Of a DNA stretch of 5,914 nt, positions 1 to 5,153 are shown one piece after another. The translations under genes were made by a program, and so were the position numbers. Origin of the DNA: Bacillota bacterium (GTDB taxonomy: Bacteria > Bacillota_A > Clostridia > Clostridiales > Clostridiaceae); assembly GCA_021780795.1 (NCBI GenBank), contig JAJXYA010000454.1, positions 1 to 5,914 of the forward strand. Direction: 5' to 3'. The stretch's first letter is position 1, and each line of letters opens with the position of its first letter. The notes below the pieces were generated by a model that worked only from the letters and a program-made list of their open reading frames with translations, did not search any database and was not told where the DNA came from.

Positions 1-176
1 TCTATTATTTTTGCTTCTCTAATAGCTTCTTCCTCACAAATGGTTAAAAAGGCATTTATTTCATCATCCTTTTCTTTAATTTTATTTAAATATGACCTTA
101 CTATTTCTTCTGAAGTAAATTCATTATTTTTTATACCATCTATTATTTTTTCAACTGTTAATTTTTCAAGTTCCAA
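1..176 (-). CDS. gatA: GatA, amidotransferase subunit A (N-terminal part, cut by window edge)
   Basis: This is the N-terminal 58 codons of the glutaminase/amidase subunit of the GatCAB tRNA-dependent amidotransferase. GatA releases ammonia from glutamine or asparagine for amidation of Asp-tRNA-Asn or Glu-tRNA-Gln on GatB. The visible protein starts MELEKLTVEKIIDGIKNNEF and contains INAFLTICEEEA, the usual helical GatA start (compare LNAFITVTEEEA in the family). The amidase-signature Ser-cisSer-Lys triad lies outside the window. The start is TTG at 176: the codon immediately upstream in frame is TAA, so no earlier start is possible, and an AAGGTGAA ribosome site sits at 188-181. It follows gatC by 18 nt in the same operon, which supports the call as strongly as the short sequence does. 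Confidence 0.87.
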   Translation of the reverse strand, partial: MELEKLTVEKIIDGIKNNEFTSEEIVRSYLNKIKEKDDEINAFLTICEEEAIREAKII

Positions 177-180
177 TTAA

Positions 181-188
181 TTCACCTT
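181..188 (-). promoter_or_regulatory. Ribosome binding site of gatA
   Basis: AAGGTGAA lies a few bases before TTG at 176. It supports the TTG start, since a stop codon directly precedes that TTG in frame. Confidence 0.7.
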
Positions 189-194
189 CCTTTA

Positions 195-482
195 CTACTC
201 TATAATTTTAGGTACTTCTATAGCTCCATCTCTCATTGTCTTAACATTTTGCATAAGCTTTTTCTTATCCTCAAACACACTTGCAATATCTTTTCTAAAT
301 TCTGTATTAACTTCATCAAATGCATGTAGATCAACATCGCTTAAATCAAGCTTATCGATTGCTTTAAAATGATTTAATATTGCTTCAAACTCAGTTGCCA
401 TTTTTGAAGCCTCTTCTTCAGTAAAGCTAAGCTTTGCTAGCTTTGCAATGTATTTTACCTCTTCAATAGTTACCTTTTCCAA
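195..482 (-). CDS. gatC: GatC, Asp/Glu-tRNA amidotransferase subunit C
   Basis: GatC is the small subunit that wraps between GatA and GatB and stabilises the GatCAB transamidosome. At 95 residues it has the family's usual length. The N-terminal helices carry the GatC pattern: VKYIAKLAKLSFTEEEASK (residues 10-28) followed by the helix containing FEAILNHF and then the DLSDVD segment (47-52). The C-terminal part has FRKDIAS and a tail of the LMQNVKTMRDGAIEVPKII type, where the family usually ends in a ...PKV-like strand. The start is TTG at 482 with AAGGAGT eight bases upstream; the next in-frame Met is residue 28, too late to be real. It lies 45 nt after aspS and 18 nt before gatA, with no terminator between, so all three are co-transcribed under the T-box leader. 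Confidence 0.95.
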   Translation of the reverse strand: MEKVTIEEVKYIAKLAKLSFTEEEASKMATEFEAILNHFKAIDKLDLSDVDLHAFDEVNTEFRKDIASVFEDKKKLMQNVKTMRDGAIEVPKIIE

Positions 483-490
483 ATAATTTC

Positions 491-497
491 ACTCCTT
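491..497 (-). promoter_or_regulatory. Ribosome binding site of gatC
   Basis: AAGGAGT, a near-perfect Shine-Dalgarno sequence, is eight bases before the TTG at 482. It decides for the TTG start over the late internal Met. Confidence 0.8.
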
Positions 498-527
498 CAC
501 AATTTTTTTATTAACTTATAAACAAAA

Positions 528-1820
528 CTAAGGTGTTATTCTCTTCATATCTCTTGGAAGCAATGCAGCTTCTCTTATGTTATCTAAGTTTAATATTTTC
601 ATAGTTAGCCTTTCTAAGCCTATAGCAAAACCGCCATGAGGAGGCATACCATATTTGAAATTTTCAGTATAAAAAGCAAAATCTTCAGTTTTAATACCAA
701 ACTTAGCTATATTATTAACTAACATTTCGTAATCGTGAATTCTTTGTCCCCCAGTTGTTATTTCAAGTCCTTTATATATTAAGTCGAAGCTTTTTGTAGT
801 CCCTTCTAATTCATCATCTGGCATTGTATACATTGGTCTCTTTGAAACAGGATATTTGGTTAAAAACACAAAGTCACTGTCATACTTTTCTTTAACATAC
901 TGAGAAAATAACTTTTCACCTTCTGCATCGATATTTCCTTTTGGAGATCTTTTCCCATACTCTTTAAGAAGTATATCTTGTGCATCAGCTAAAGGAATTC
1001 TTGGTATCTCAACCATTCCAGGAAGATCAACTCCTTGAAGCTTAAGTTCTTCTGCACATTCCTTTTTTAGATAGTCAAAAAGATAATTTAAAAAGCCTTC
1101 TTCTAAATCCATTAGTTCAAACTCATCTTCAATAAATCCCATTTCTACATCTAAACTCACATATTCATTTAAATGCCTATAAGTATTATGGAGCTCTGCT
1201 CTATATGCATGCCCTACCTCGAAAACTCTTTCAAAACCTGCTCCTACCATCATTTGCTTGTAAAATTGAGGACTTTGAGCTAAAAATGCTCTATGATCAA
1301 AATAGTTTACAGTAAATAATTCACTTCCACCTTCTGTTCCTTCTGCAACAATTTTAGGAGTATATATTTCTGTAAAATGTTCTTTTTTTAAATATTCCTT
1401 GAAAGCAAAAGCAATCTTTTCTTGTATTTTAAATACAGACATAATTTTTGGTGCTCTTAAGCTTATAGCTCTGTGATCTAATTGAGTTTCAAGTGTAGCT
1501 TCTATTTTCCCAGAGTTAATTTCAAAAGGTAAAATGTCATAATATGCTTTTCCTAGAATTTCGACCTTATTTCCTTGAACTTCAATACCATTTGGTGCTT
1601 TTGGATTAGAAGCCTTGATACCAGTTACAGATATACACATTTCCAATCTTAATTTACCTCTATGCTCTTTATCTAAAACAACCTGAATAACGCCATATTT
1701 ATCTCTGAGTCTGACAAAGCTTATTTTACCTAAATCATAAATTTTATGAACCCAACCTTTTAGTTCAACCTCACTGCCATCTGCTAACGCTGCAACATCT
1801 TTAACATAAATTTTTTTCAA
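528..1820 (-). CDS. aspS: Archaeal-type, probably non-discriminating aspartyl-tRNA synthetase
   Basis: Class II synthetase that attaches aspartate to tRNA-Asp and, if non-discriminating, also to tRNA-Asn. The 430-residue length fits the archaeal/eukaryal-type AspRS and not the roughly 590-residue bacterial form with its GAD insert. An OB-fold anticodon-binding domain (about 1-95) is followed by the catalytic core: flipping loop TEGGSELF (162-169), QSPQ (182-185), motif 2 YRAE (206-209) with RHLNE (215-219), GGQR (357-360), and motif 3 GGFAIGLERL with Arg404. The protein ends LLPRDMKRITP, as archaeal enzymes do. His25 in GWVH and Pro76 in NPKAPNG occupy the two positions (His28 and Pro84 in Methanothermobacter) linked to tRNA-Asn recognition; discriminating archaeal enzymes such as that of Thermococcus have Trp and Lys there. 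The start is TTG with AAGGGGG upstream; the first internal Met is residue 61. The gene sits between the T-box leader and gatCA, the expected place for an enzyme that makes Asp-tRNA-Asn. Confidence 0.96.
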   Translation of the reverse strand: MKKIYVKDVAALADGSEVELKGWVHKIYDLGKISFVRLRDKYGVIQVVLDKEHRGKLRLEMCISVTGIKASNPKAPNGIEVQGNKVEILGKAYYDILPFEINSGKIEATLETQLDHRAISLRAPKIMSVFKIQEKIAFAFKEYLKKEHFTEIYTPKIVAEGTEGGSELFTVNYFDHRAFLAQSPQFYKQMMVGAGFERVFEVGHAYRAELHNTYRHLNEYVSLDVEMGFIEDEFELMDLEEGFLNYLFDYLKKECAEELKLQGVDLPGMVEIPRIPLADAQDILLKEYGKRSPKGNIDAEGEKLFSQYVKEKYDSDFVFLTKYPVSKRPMYTMPDDELEGTTKSFDLIYKGLEITTGGQRIHDYEMLVNNIAKFGIKTEDFAFYTENFKYGMPPHGGFAIGLERLTMKILNLDNIREAALLPRDMKRITP

Positions 1821-1828
1821 AATATTTG

Positions 1829-1835
1829 CCCCCTT
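1829..1835 (-). promoter_or_regulatory. Ribosome binding site of aspS
   Basis: AAGGGGG lies eight bases before the TTG at 1820, just downstream of the T-box terminator U-run. An in-frame TGA occurs upstream with no ATG between it and the TTG, so TTG is the start. Confidence 0.75.
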
Positions 1836-1840
1836 TTTAT

Positions 1841-1887
1841 AATAAAAAACACCTCATTCCATATCTTCCGATATAGGAACGAGGTGT
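1841..1887 (-). terminator. Regulated intrinsic terminator of the T-box leader
   Basis: ACACCTCGTTCC pairs with GGAATGAGGTGT (12 bp with one G-U). The stem continues as TATATC/GATATG, closed by a GGAA (GNRA-type) loop, and is followed by TTTTTATT. The 5' arm shares TCGT-TCCTA with the antiterminator, so the two structures exclude each other. This is the OFF state when tRNA is charged. Confidence 0.95.
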
Positions 1888-1908
1888 ATACTTCGCGGTA
1901 CCATCCTA
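1875..1908 (-). promoter_or_regulatory. T-box sequence and antiterminator helix
   Basis: The conserved T-box AGGATGGTACCGCG is at 1907-1894. TAGGA (1908-1904) pairs with TCCTA (1879-1875), and GCGA pairs with TCGT. This leaves the seven-base bulge TGGTACC that receives the tRNA NCCA end. The helix uses the 5' arm of the terminator stem, so it is the ON-state alternative. Confidence 0.92.
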
Positions 1909-1912
1909 ATTT

Positions 1913-1928
1913 AGCATAACTAAATGCT
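1913..1928 (-). promoter_or_regulatory. T-box Stem III hairpin
   Basis: AGCAT pairs with ATGCT around a six-base loop just upstream of the antiterminator, the usual place for Stem III. An exclusive alternative, ATTTAG/CTAAAT, overlaps it. Confidence 0.6.
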
Positions 1929-1980
1929 CTCTCAATAAGGTACAGATTTTATGTAAACTCAATCAATACCCTGTCTTTTT

Positions 1981-2006
1981 AACGGTAGACAACCGTTTAA
2001 GCCTAC
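1981..2006 (-). promoter_or_regulatory. T-box Stem IIA/B pseudoknot
   Basis: GTAG (2006-2003) pairs with CTAC (1988-1985), and AACGG (1997-1993) pairs with CCGTT (1985-1981), interleaved in H-type order with one shared C. This is the conserved Stem IIA/B element of T-box leaders. Confidence 0.75.
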
Positions 2007-2008
2007 TC

Positions 2009-2024
2009 ACTGAAAGCTTTCAGT
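2009..2024 (-). repeat. 16-bp perfect palindrome between Stem I and Stem IIA/B
   Basis: ACTGAAAGCTTTCAGT is its own reverse complement. In RNA it folds as a 6-bp hairpin with an AGCT loop, in the position of Stem II. It is most likely a structural part of the leader rather than an operator. Confidence 0.6.
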
Positions 2025-2025
2025 T

Positions 2026-2128
2026 AACTGTTCGAGGATGTTCTTCACTATAATCTTCATATCAGGCTTCCACCATCCCTGACTCTCTAAAAATCCAATT
2101 ATAACTACTCTTCCCGTCATCACCAATT
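2026..2128 (-). promoter_or_regulatory. T-box Stem I (tRNA anticodon-binding arm)
   Basis: The base AATTG pairs with CAGTT. Above it lies a K-turn (GTGATGA against CGAA), then a lower helix. Next is the specifier loop, with AGTA on the 5' side and GTGAA then GAAC on the 3' side. A helix TATAATT/GATTATA leads to the apical region with GAGAG and GGGATGGTGGAAGCC, the elements that dock the tRNA elbow. Confidence 0.9.
2040..2043 (-). promoter_or_regulatory. Overlapping Glu/Asn specifier codons (GAAC)
   Basis: Directly after the S-turn GUGAA in the Stem I specifier loop comes GAAC, followed by A. GAA (2043-2041) would pair with the tRNA-Glu anticodon UUC, and AAC (2042-2040) with the tRNA-Asn anticodon GUU. 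A two-codon T-box of this kind is known for the same operon in C. acetobutylicum. The assignment here is by position in the folded loop, done by eye. Confidence 0.8.
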
Positions 2129-2143
2129 TTTCATCTTTTTTAT

Positions 2144-2172
2144 ATTATATAAATATATTTTAAACAAATCAA
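2144..2172 (-). promoter_or_regulatory. Sigma-A-type promoter of the T-box/aspS-gatCA operon
   Basis: TTGATT (2172-2167), a 17-bp A/T-rich spacer and a perfect TATAAT (2149-2144). The predicted start near 2137 lies just before Stem I. The promoter begins 31 nt after the stop codon of the upstream gene. Confidence 0.85.
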
Positions 2173-2203
2173 TAGTTTTTTATTAAATAAATGGGAATTG
2201 ACA

Positions 2204-4645
2204 TTACAGATTTATAATTTTTTGAATATCTCCAGTTATTTCATTCAACAAAAGTTCAGCTTCTTCTTCATAAATTGACTCTGCATAAACCTTACAAAGT
2301 GGCTCTTCTGAATCAGGTATAACTAATGCCCAAGCATCTGTATATCTAAGCCTAACTCCTTCAATCAAATCAACCGAACTAGTGGCATTATCTTCTATAA
2401 GATTTCTCATAACCTTACCCTTTTTATCCCAAGGGCAGTTAATATCCAGTTTTTTCATATAGTATCTTGGTACAATTCCTATTATTTCTCCAAGCGTTTT
2501 ATTTGTTACAGACATTAAATTCATAGTTAACACAAGTGAATTTACAGCATCTATAGTTGCTAAATAAGCATATAAAACATCTTTTCTATTAATTTCTCTT
2601 TCATTTTTAATATATTCGTCTATTACATTTCTTTCAGAAGACTTTGTCCTAATAAATTTAGCATGAAACATCTTTACAACTTGTTCAACAGAATAAGAAG
2701 CTGTTACTGGCGCTACAAAGGTTTTAAATCTTGCATCTTTTAAAAGTATCATAGCTTTCAAGGCTTCATTTATTTCATCTTTGACGACATTGCCCTTTTC
2801 ATCAATGAACACTTCATAATCTGCTTCATCTGAAATATATATTCCAAGGTCTGCTTCATCCTCTCTAACCTCTTTACTAAGCCCAACTAAATCTTTAGGA
2901 TAATCATATATTTTTACCTCAATATCCATCTCTGTCAAAATTTCTTTAACAACGTTTTTTATTATGCTGTTACGTGTACTTAATACGATTTTATACTTTT
3001 TAGTTTTTATTTTTGGAAGGTCAACTTGGTTAATTACTTGTCTTATATAATATTCCGTACAATCATTTATTTGAAGCAATCTTTTAAAGGTATCTGTCTT
3101 TATTCTCCTAAAGTCCTCTCTTGTGAAGCTGTTTTCTACCTTTCTTTGAATTGCCCTTGTAATATCAAGCCCATCCTTATCCATAAAAATTATATTTACC
3201 TTTTGGCTATCTTCTTTATCAATAGCTACATGAACTGAAGCTTGCATCCCGAAAAACACTGTAGACGTTCTAGTCATAGATGTGGTGAGCCTTTTTAAAT
3301 CGAAAACTTCAATTCCAATAGATAAAAGCCCTGTGGCTAATGAATATTTAAACATTTGTGCAGCTCCATCATCACTGCAACTAATAGCCACTTTAGATTC
3401 TGGTTTTAGTATGGAGCCAAAAGCAGAACCAAGCTTTGACACAAATTCTGGTGTTATATCTACATTAACTTCACCACTTACACCAAACCTTCCAAATATT
3501 GAACGTGAAAATTTCCCGCCCCAAATCAAATTACTTTTCACTACAGAACTAGAGCCAATGGCTTTATTGGGCCAAATTTTCACACCTGGTTTAACTATAG
3601 TTCTATGACCAATTATAGTTTCTGCTCCTATTGCAGCCTCTTCAAATATAGATACTGAATTTTCAAGCTGCACCTTACTACATAAAACTGCACCTCGCAC
3701 TTCTGCAAAATTTCCTACGTAACAATTATCAAAAATAACGCTTCTTTTTATAGTAGCTCTGGGAGAAATAATATTCCCACTTCCAATAGCACTATAAGGT
3801 CCAACTTCCACATCATCATATATCCTAGAATTATCACCAATAAATACTGGGGGTTTTATTAAAGCTCTTGAACTGATACAACAATTTTCACCTAACCATA
3901 CCCCTTTAGTAACCTCTGTACCCTTTATGTTTACCTTTACAGCTTTATTTAAAATATCGTAATGACATTTTATAAACTGCTCAACATTCCCTATATCACA
4001 CCAATAACCATCTACAACATATCCGAACATAGGCATATCATTTTTTAATAATATAGGAAACAAATCATTACTGAAATCAAACTGCTGATTTTCTTCATAG
4101 TAATCAAATATTGCTGGCTCTAAAATATATATACCTGTATTTGCCTTATCGCTGAATACTTCACTCCAACTTGGTTTTTCTAAAAAACCAGTTATTCTAT
4201 CTTCCTTATCCGTTATAACTACACCATATTCAAGAGGAACCGAAACTTCCTTTAACAATAAAGTTGCTATAGAGTTTTTAGCTTTATGATACCTTATAGC
4301 TTTACTCAAATCTATATCTGTAAGTGCATCTCCGCTAATTACTATAAAGGTCCCATCTAAAAACTTTTCAGCAGTTTTTACACTACCTGCAGTACCAAGT
4401 GGCACTTCTTCAATAAAATATTGCAAATTAACACCAAATTTTTGACCATCTCCAAAATAATTTAAAACCTCATCTGGTAAGTATTGGAGAGTAATGCCAA
4501 TATCAATAATTCCGTGACTTTTTAATAGTTCAATTGCATACTCCATTACAGGTTTACCCAAAATGGGCATCATCGGCTTTGGCATATTACATGTCAAAGG
4601 TCTTAGCCTTGTACCTTCACCTCCAGCCATTAAGATAGCTTTCAT
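2204..4645 (-). CDS. Sugar-1-phosphate nucleotidyltransferase fused to a degenerate phosphohexomutase-like region
   Basis: An 813-residue, cytoplasmic-looking protein. Residues 1-235 are a Rossmann-type nucleotidyltransferase with intact signatures: GGEGTRLRPLT (8-18), PKP with Lys23, SGDALTD (104-110, metal Asp106), EKP (156-158) and CDIGN (216-220). They should join an NTP and a hexose-1-phosphate to give NDP-sugar. Residues about 245-376 are hexapeptide left-handed beta-helix turns. From about 380 the chain aligns with the phosphogluco/phosphomannomutase fold (FGRFGVSGEVN, TPEF, DL, then ADLGIYISDEADY and a C-terminal PDSEEP loop). However, the TASHNP catalytic loop reads AIDKED, with Asp476 in the serine position. 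The metal loop DGDADR reads SDEADY, and the RPSGTEP phosphate loop reads IPDSEEP. Similar long proteins are usually annotated mannose-1-phosphate guanylyltransferase; the sugar and nucleotide cannot be set from sequence here. I infer an active transferase with a non-catalytic, perhaps regulatory, mutase half. The start is ATG with AGGGGAAG upstream, and the gene has its own promoter. Confidence 0.9.
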   Translation of the reverse strand: MKAILMAGGEGTRLRPLTCNMPKPMMPILGKPVMEYAIELLKSHGIIDIGITLQYLPDEVLNYFGDGQKFGVNLQYFIEEVPLGTAGSVKTAEKFLDGTFIVISGDALTDIDLSKAIRYHKAKNSIATLLLKEVSVPLEYGVVITDKEDRITGFLEKPSWSEVFSDKANTGIYILEPAIFDYYEENQQFDFSNDLFPILLKNDMPMFGYVVDGYWCDIGNVEQFIKCHYDILNKAVKVNIKGTEVTKGVWLGENCCISSRALIKPPVFIGDNSRIYDDVEVGPYSAIGSGNIISPRATIKRSVIFDNCYVGNFAEVRGAVLCSKVQLENSVSIFEEAAIGAETIIGHRTIVKPGVKIWPNKAIGSSSVVKSNLIWGGKFSRSIFGRFGVSGEVNVDITPEFVSKLGSAFGSILKPESKVAISCSDDGAAQMFKYSLATGLLSIGIEVFDLKRLTTSMTRTSTVFFGMQASVHVAIDKEDSQKVNIIFMDKDGLDITRAIQRKVENSFTREDFRRIKTDTFKRLLQINDCTEYYIRQVINQVDLPKIKTKKYKIVLSTRNSIIKNVVKEILTEMDIEVKIYDYPKDLVGLSKEVREDEADLGIYISDEADYEVFIDEKGNVVKDEINEALKAMILLKDARFKTFVAPVTASYSVEQVVKMFHAKFIRTKSSERNVIDEYIKNEREINRKDVLYAYLATIDAVNSLVLTMNLMSVTNKTLGEIIGIVPRYYMKKLDINCPWDKKGKVMRNLIEDNATSSVDLIEGVRLRYTDAWALVIPDSEEPLCKVYAESIYEEEAELLLNEITGDIQKIINL

Positions 4646-4704
4646 AAAATCACTTCCCCTAATAATTTTATAAAAATCCGTATGCTATAGCTTTTTATAA
4701 TATA

Positions 4705-4733
4705 ATTTTACTCCAATATAATGATTAATACAA
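4705..4733 (-). promoter_or_regulatory. Predicted promoter of the nucleotidyltransferase gene
   Basis: TTGTAT (4733-4728), a 17-bp spacer and TAAAAT (4710-4705), about 60 bp before the ATG at 4645 and downstream of the ferredoxin terminator. The surroundings are very A/T rich, so chance matches are possible. Confidence 0.6.
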
Positions 4734-4817
4734 ATATATTCTATTATTTTTTGTGTAATTATTATTAAATTGAAAAAATATTAACGAAACTGATTGTTAA
4801 TCTATTTATTTTTATGT

Positions 4818-4856
4818 AAATAAAGATACCAGAAAGGTTAAACCCTCACTAGTATC
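4818..4856 (-). terminator. Intrinsic terminator after the ferredoxin gene
   Basis: GATACTAG pairs with CTGGTATC (one G-U). An inner AGGGT/ACCTT stem has a TTA loop, and a TTTATTT run follows. It begins 25 nt after the ferredoxin stop codon and separates that unit from the nucleotidyltransferase gene. Confidence 0.85.
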
Positions 4857-4880
4857 CTATGATGATTTTATAGCTGTTAA

Positions 4881-5069
4881 CTAACCTACTGAGATAGCAC
4901 TAACAGGGCAGCTATCAGCAGCTTCTTTTGCTGTGTCACCGGCTGATTCTGGAACGTTTCCTGTAATTTCTCCAGCCTTACCATCATCTTGCATCTCAAA
5001 AACTTCTGGACAAACAGATGGACATAACCCACAGCCAATACAAGTATCTTTATCAACATGTGCTTTCAT
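4881..5069 (-). CDS. Small single-cluster [4Fe-4S] ferredoxin
   Basis: A 62-residue acidic, soluble electron carrier. CIGCGLC supplies Cys10, Cys13 and Cys16, and the distant SCPVSAI supplies Cys54: the ligand set of monocluster [4Fe-4S] ferredoxins such as that of Thermotoga maritima. The second CxxCxxC group of the classical clostridial 2[4Fe-4S] ferredoxin is absent. Cys20 (in SVCPEVF) does not belong to the minimal ligand set. In T. maritima the equivalent Cys pairs with Cys43 in a disulfide, but no partner is present here. The start is ATG at 5069 with AAGGGAG eight bases upstream. The preceding gene ends 84 nt before, and a strong terminator follows, so it may be monocistronic. I see no convincing promoter in the A/T-rich gap. 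The redox partner is not indicated by the neighbours. Confidence 0.93.
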   Translation of the reverse strand: MKAHVDKDTCIGCGLCPSVCPEVFEMQDDGKAGEITGNVPESAGDTAKEAADSCPVSAISVG

Positions 5070-5121
5070 AACTTTGACTCCCTTTCTTGATTGAAATTAA
5101 AAACACATCTGTATTATTAAC

Positions 5122-5153
5122 AAAAAAATCAAAAAATAATCTTTATGATATTT
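5122..5153 (-). terminator. Possible weak terminator after the right-edge gene
   Basis: AAATA-TC pairs with GA-T-TATTT (7 bp, one bulge, loop ATAAA) right after the TAG stop, followed by a T-rich stretch with runs of six and seven T. The stem is nearly all A-T, so termination would be weak; it may be chance. Confidence 0.3.

Larger units (their letters stand above)
1841..2137 (-). promoter_or_regulatory. T-box riboswitch leader controlling aspS-gatCA
   Basis: A complete T-box leader lies between a sigma-A-like promoter and aspS. Uncharged tRNA pairs through its anticodon with the specifier in Stem I, and through its NCCA end with the T-box bulge. This stabilises an antiterminator and lets transcription continue. 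In order of transcription I see: Stem I (2128-2026) with a K-turn, an AGTA/GAA S-turn loop and the apical GGGATGGTGGAAGCC element; a small palindromic hairpin (2024-2009); a Stem IIA/B pseudoknot (2006-1981); a short Stem III (1928-1913); the T-box AGGATGGTACCGCG (1907-1894) in an antiterminator; and a competing terminator (1887-1841). The specifier reads GAAC, giving both a Glu and an Asn codon. The downstream genes make Asn-tRNA-Asn and Gln-tRNA-Gln, which fits both. Ends are approximate, set by the predicted start site and the U-run. Confidence 0.96.

Noticed and set aside
1937..1972. Long-range stem AGGGTA/TACCTT as a separate T-box element
   Set aside because: Six pairs, one of them G-U, enclose a 24-base loop in A/T-rich sequence. 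It is possible, but not distinct from chance without an alignment.
2009..2024. Perfect palindrome as a DNA operator
   Set aside because: It sits inside the transcribed T-box leader, between Stem I and the pseudoknot, where a hairpin is expected, so an RNA role explains it better.
3026..3238. Plus-strand open frame of 70 codons
   Set aside because: It lies wholly inside the nucleotidyltransferase gene on the other strand, has no recognisable domain, and has the composition of an antisense shadow.
3282..3608. Plus-strand open frame of 108 codons
   Set aside because: It is opposite the conserved mutase-like region of the 813-residue protein. The Ser/Pro-rich product matches nothing known, so it is an antisense shadow.
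5070..5130. Promoter for the ferredoxin gene
   Set aside because: Several weak TTGNTN-like and A/T-rich matches exist, but none combines a good -10 with a 16-18 bp spacer. I could not choose one.
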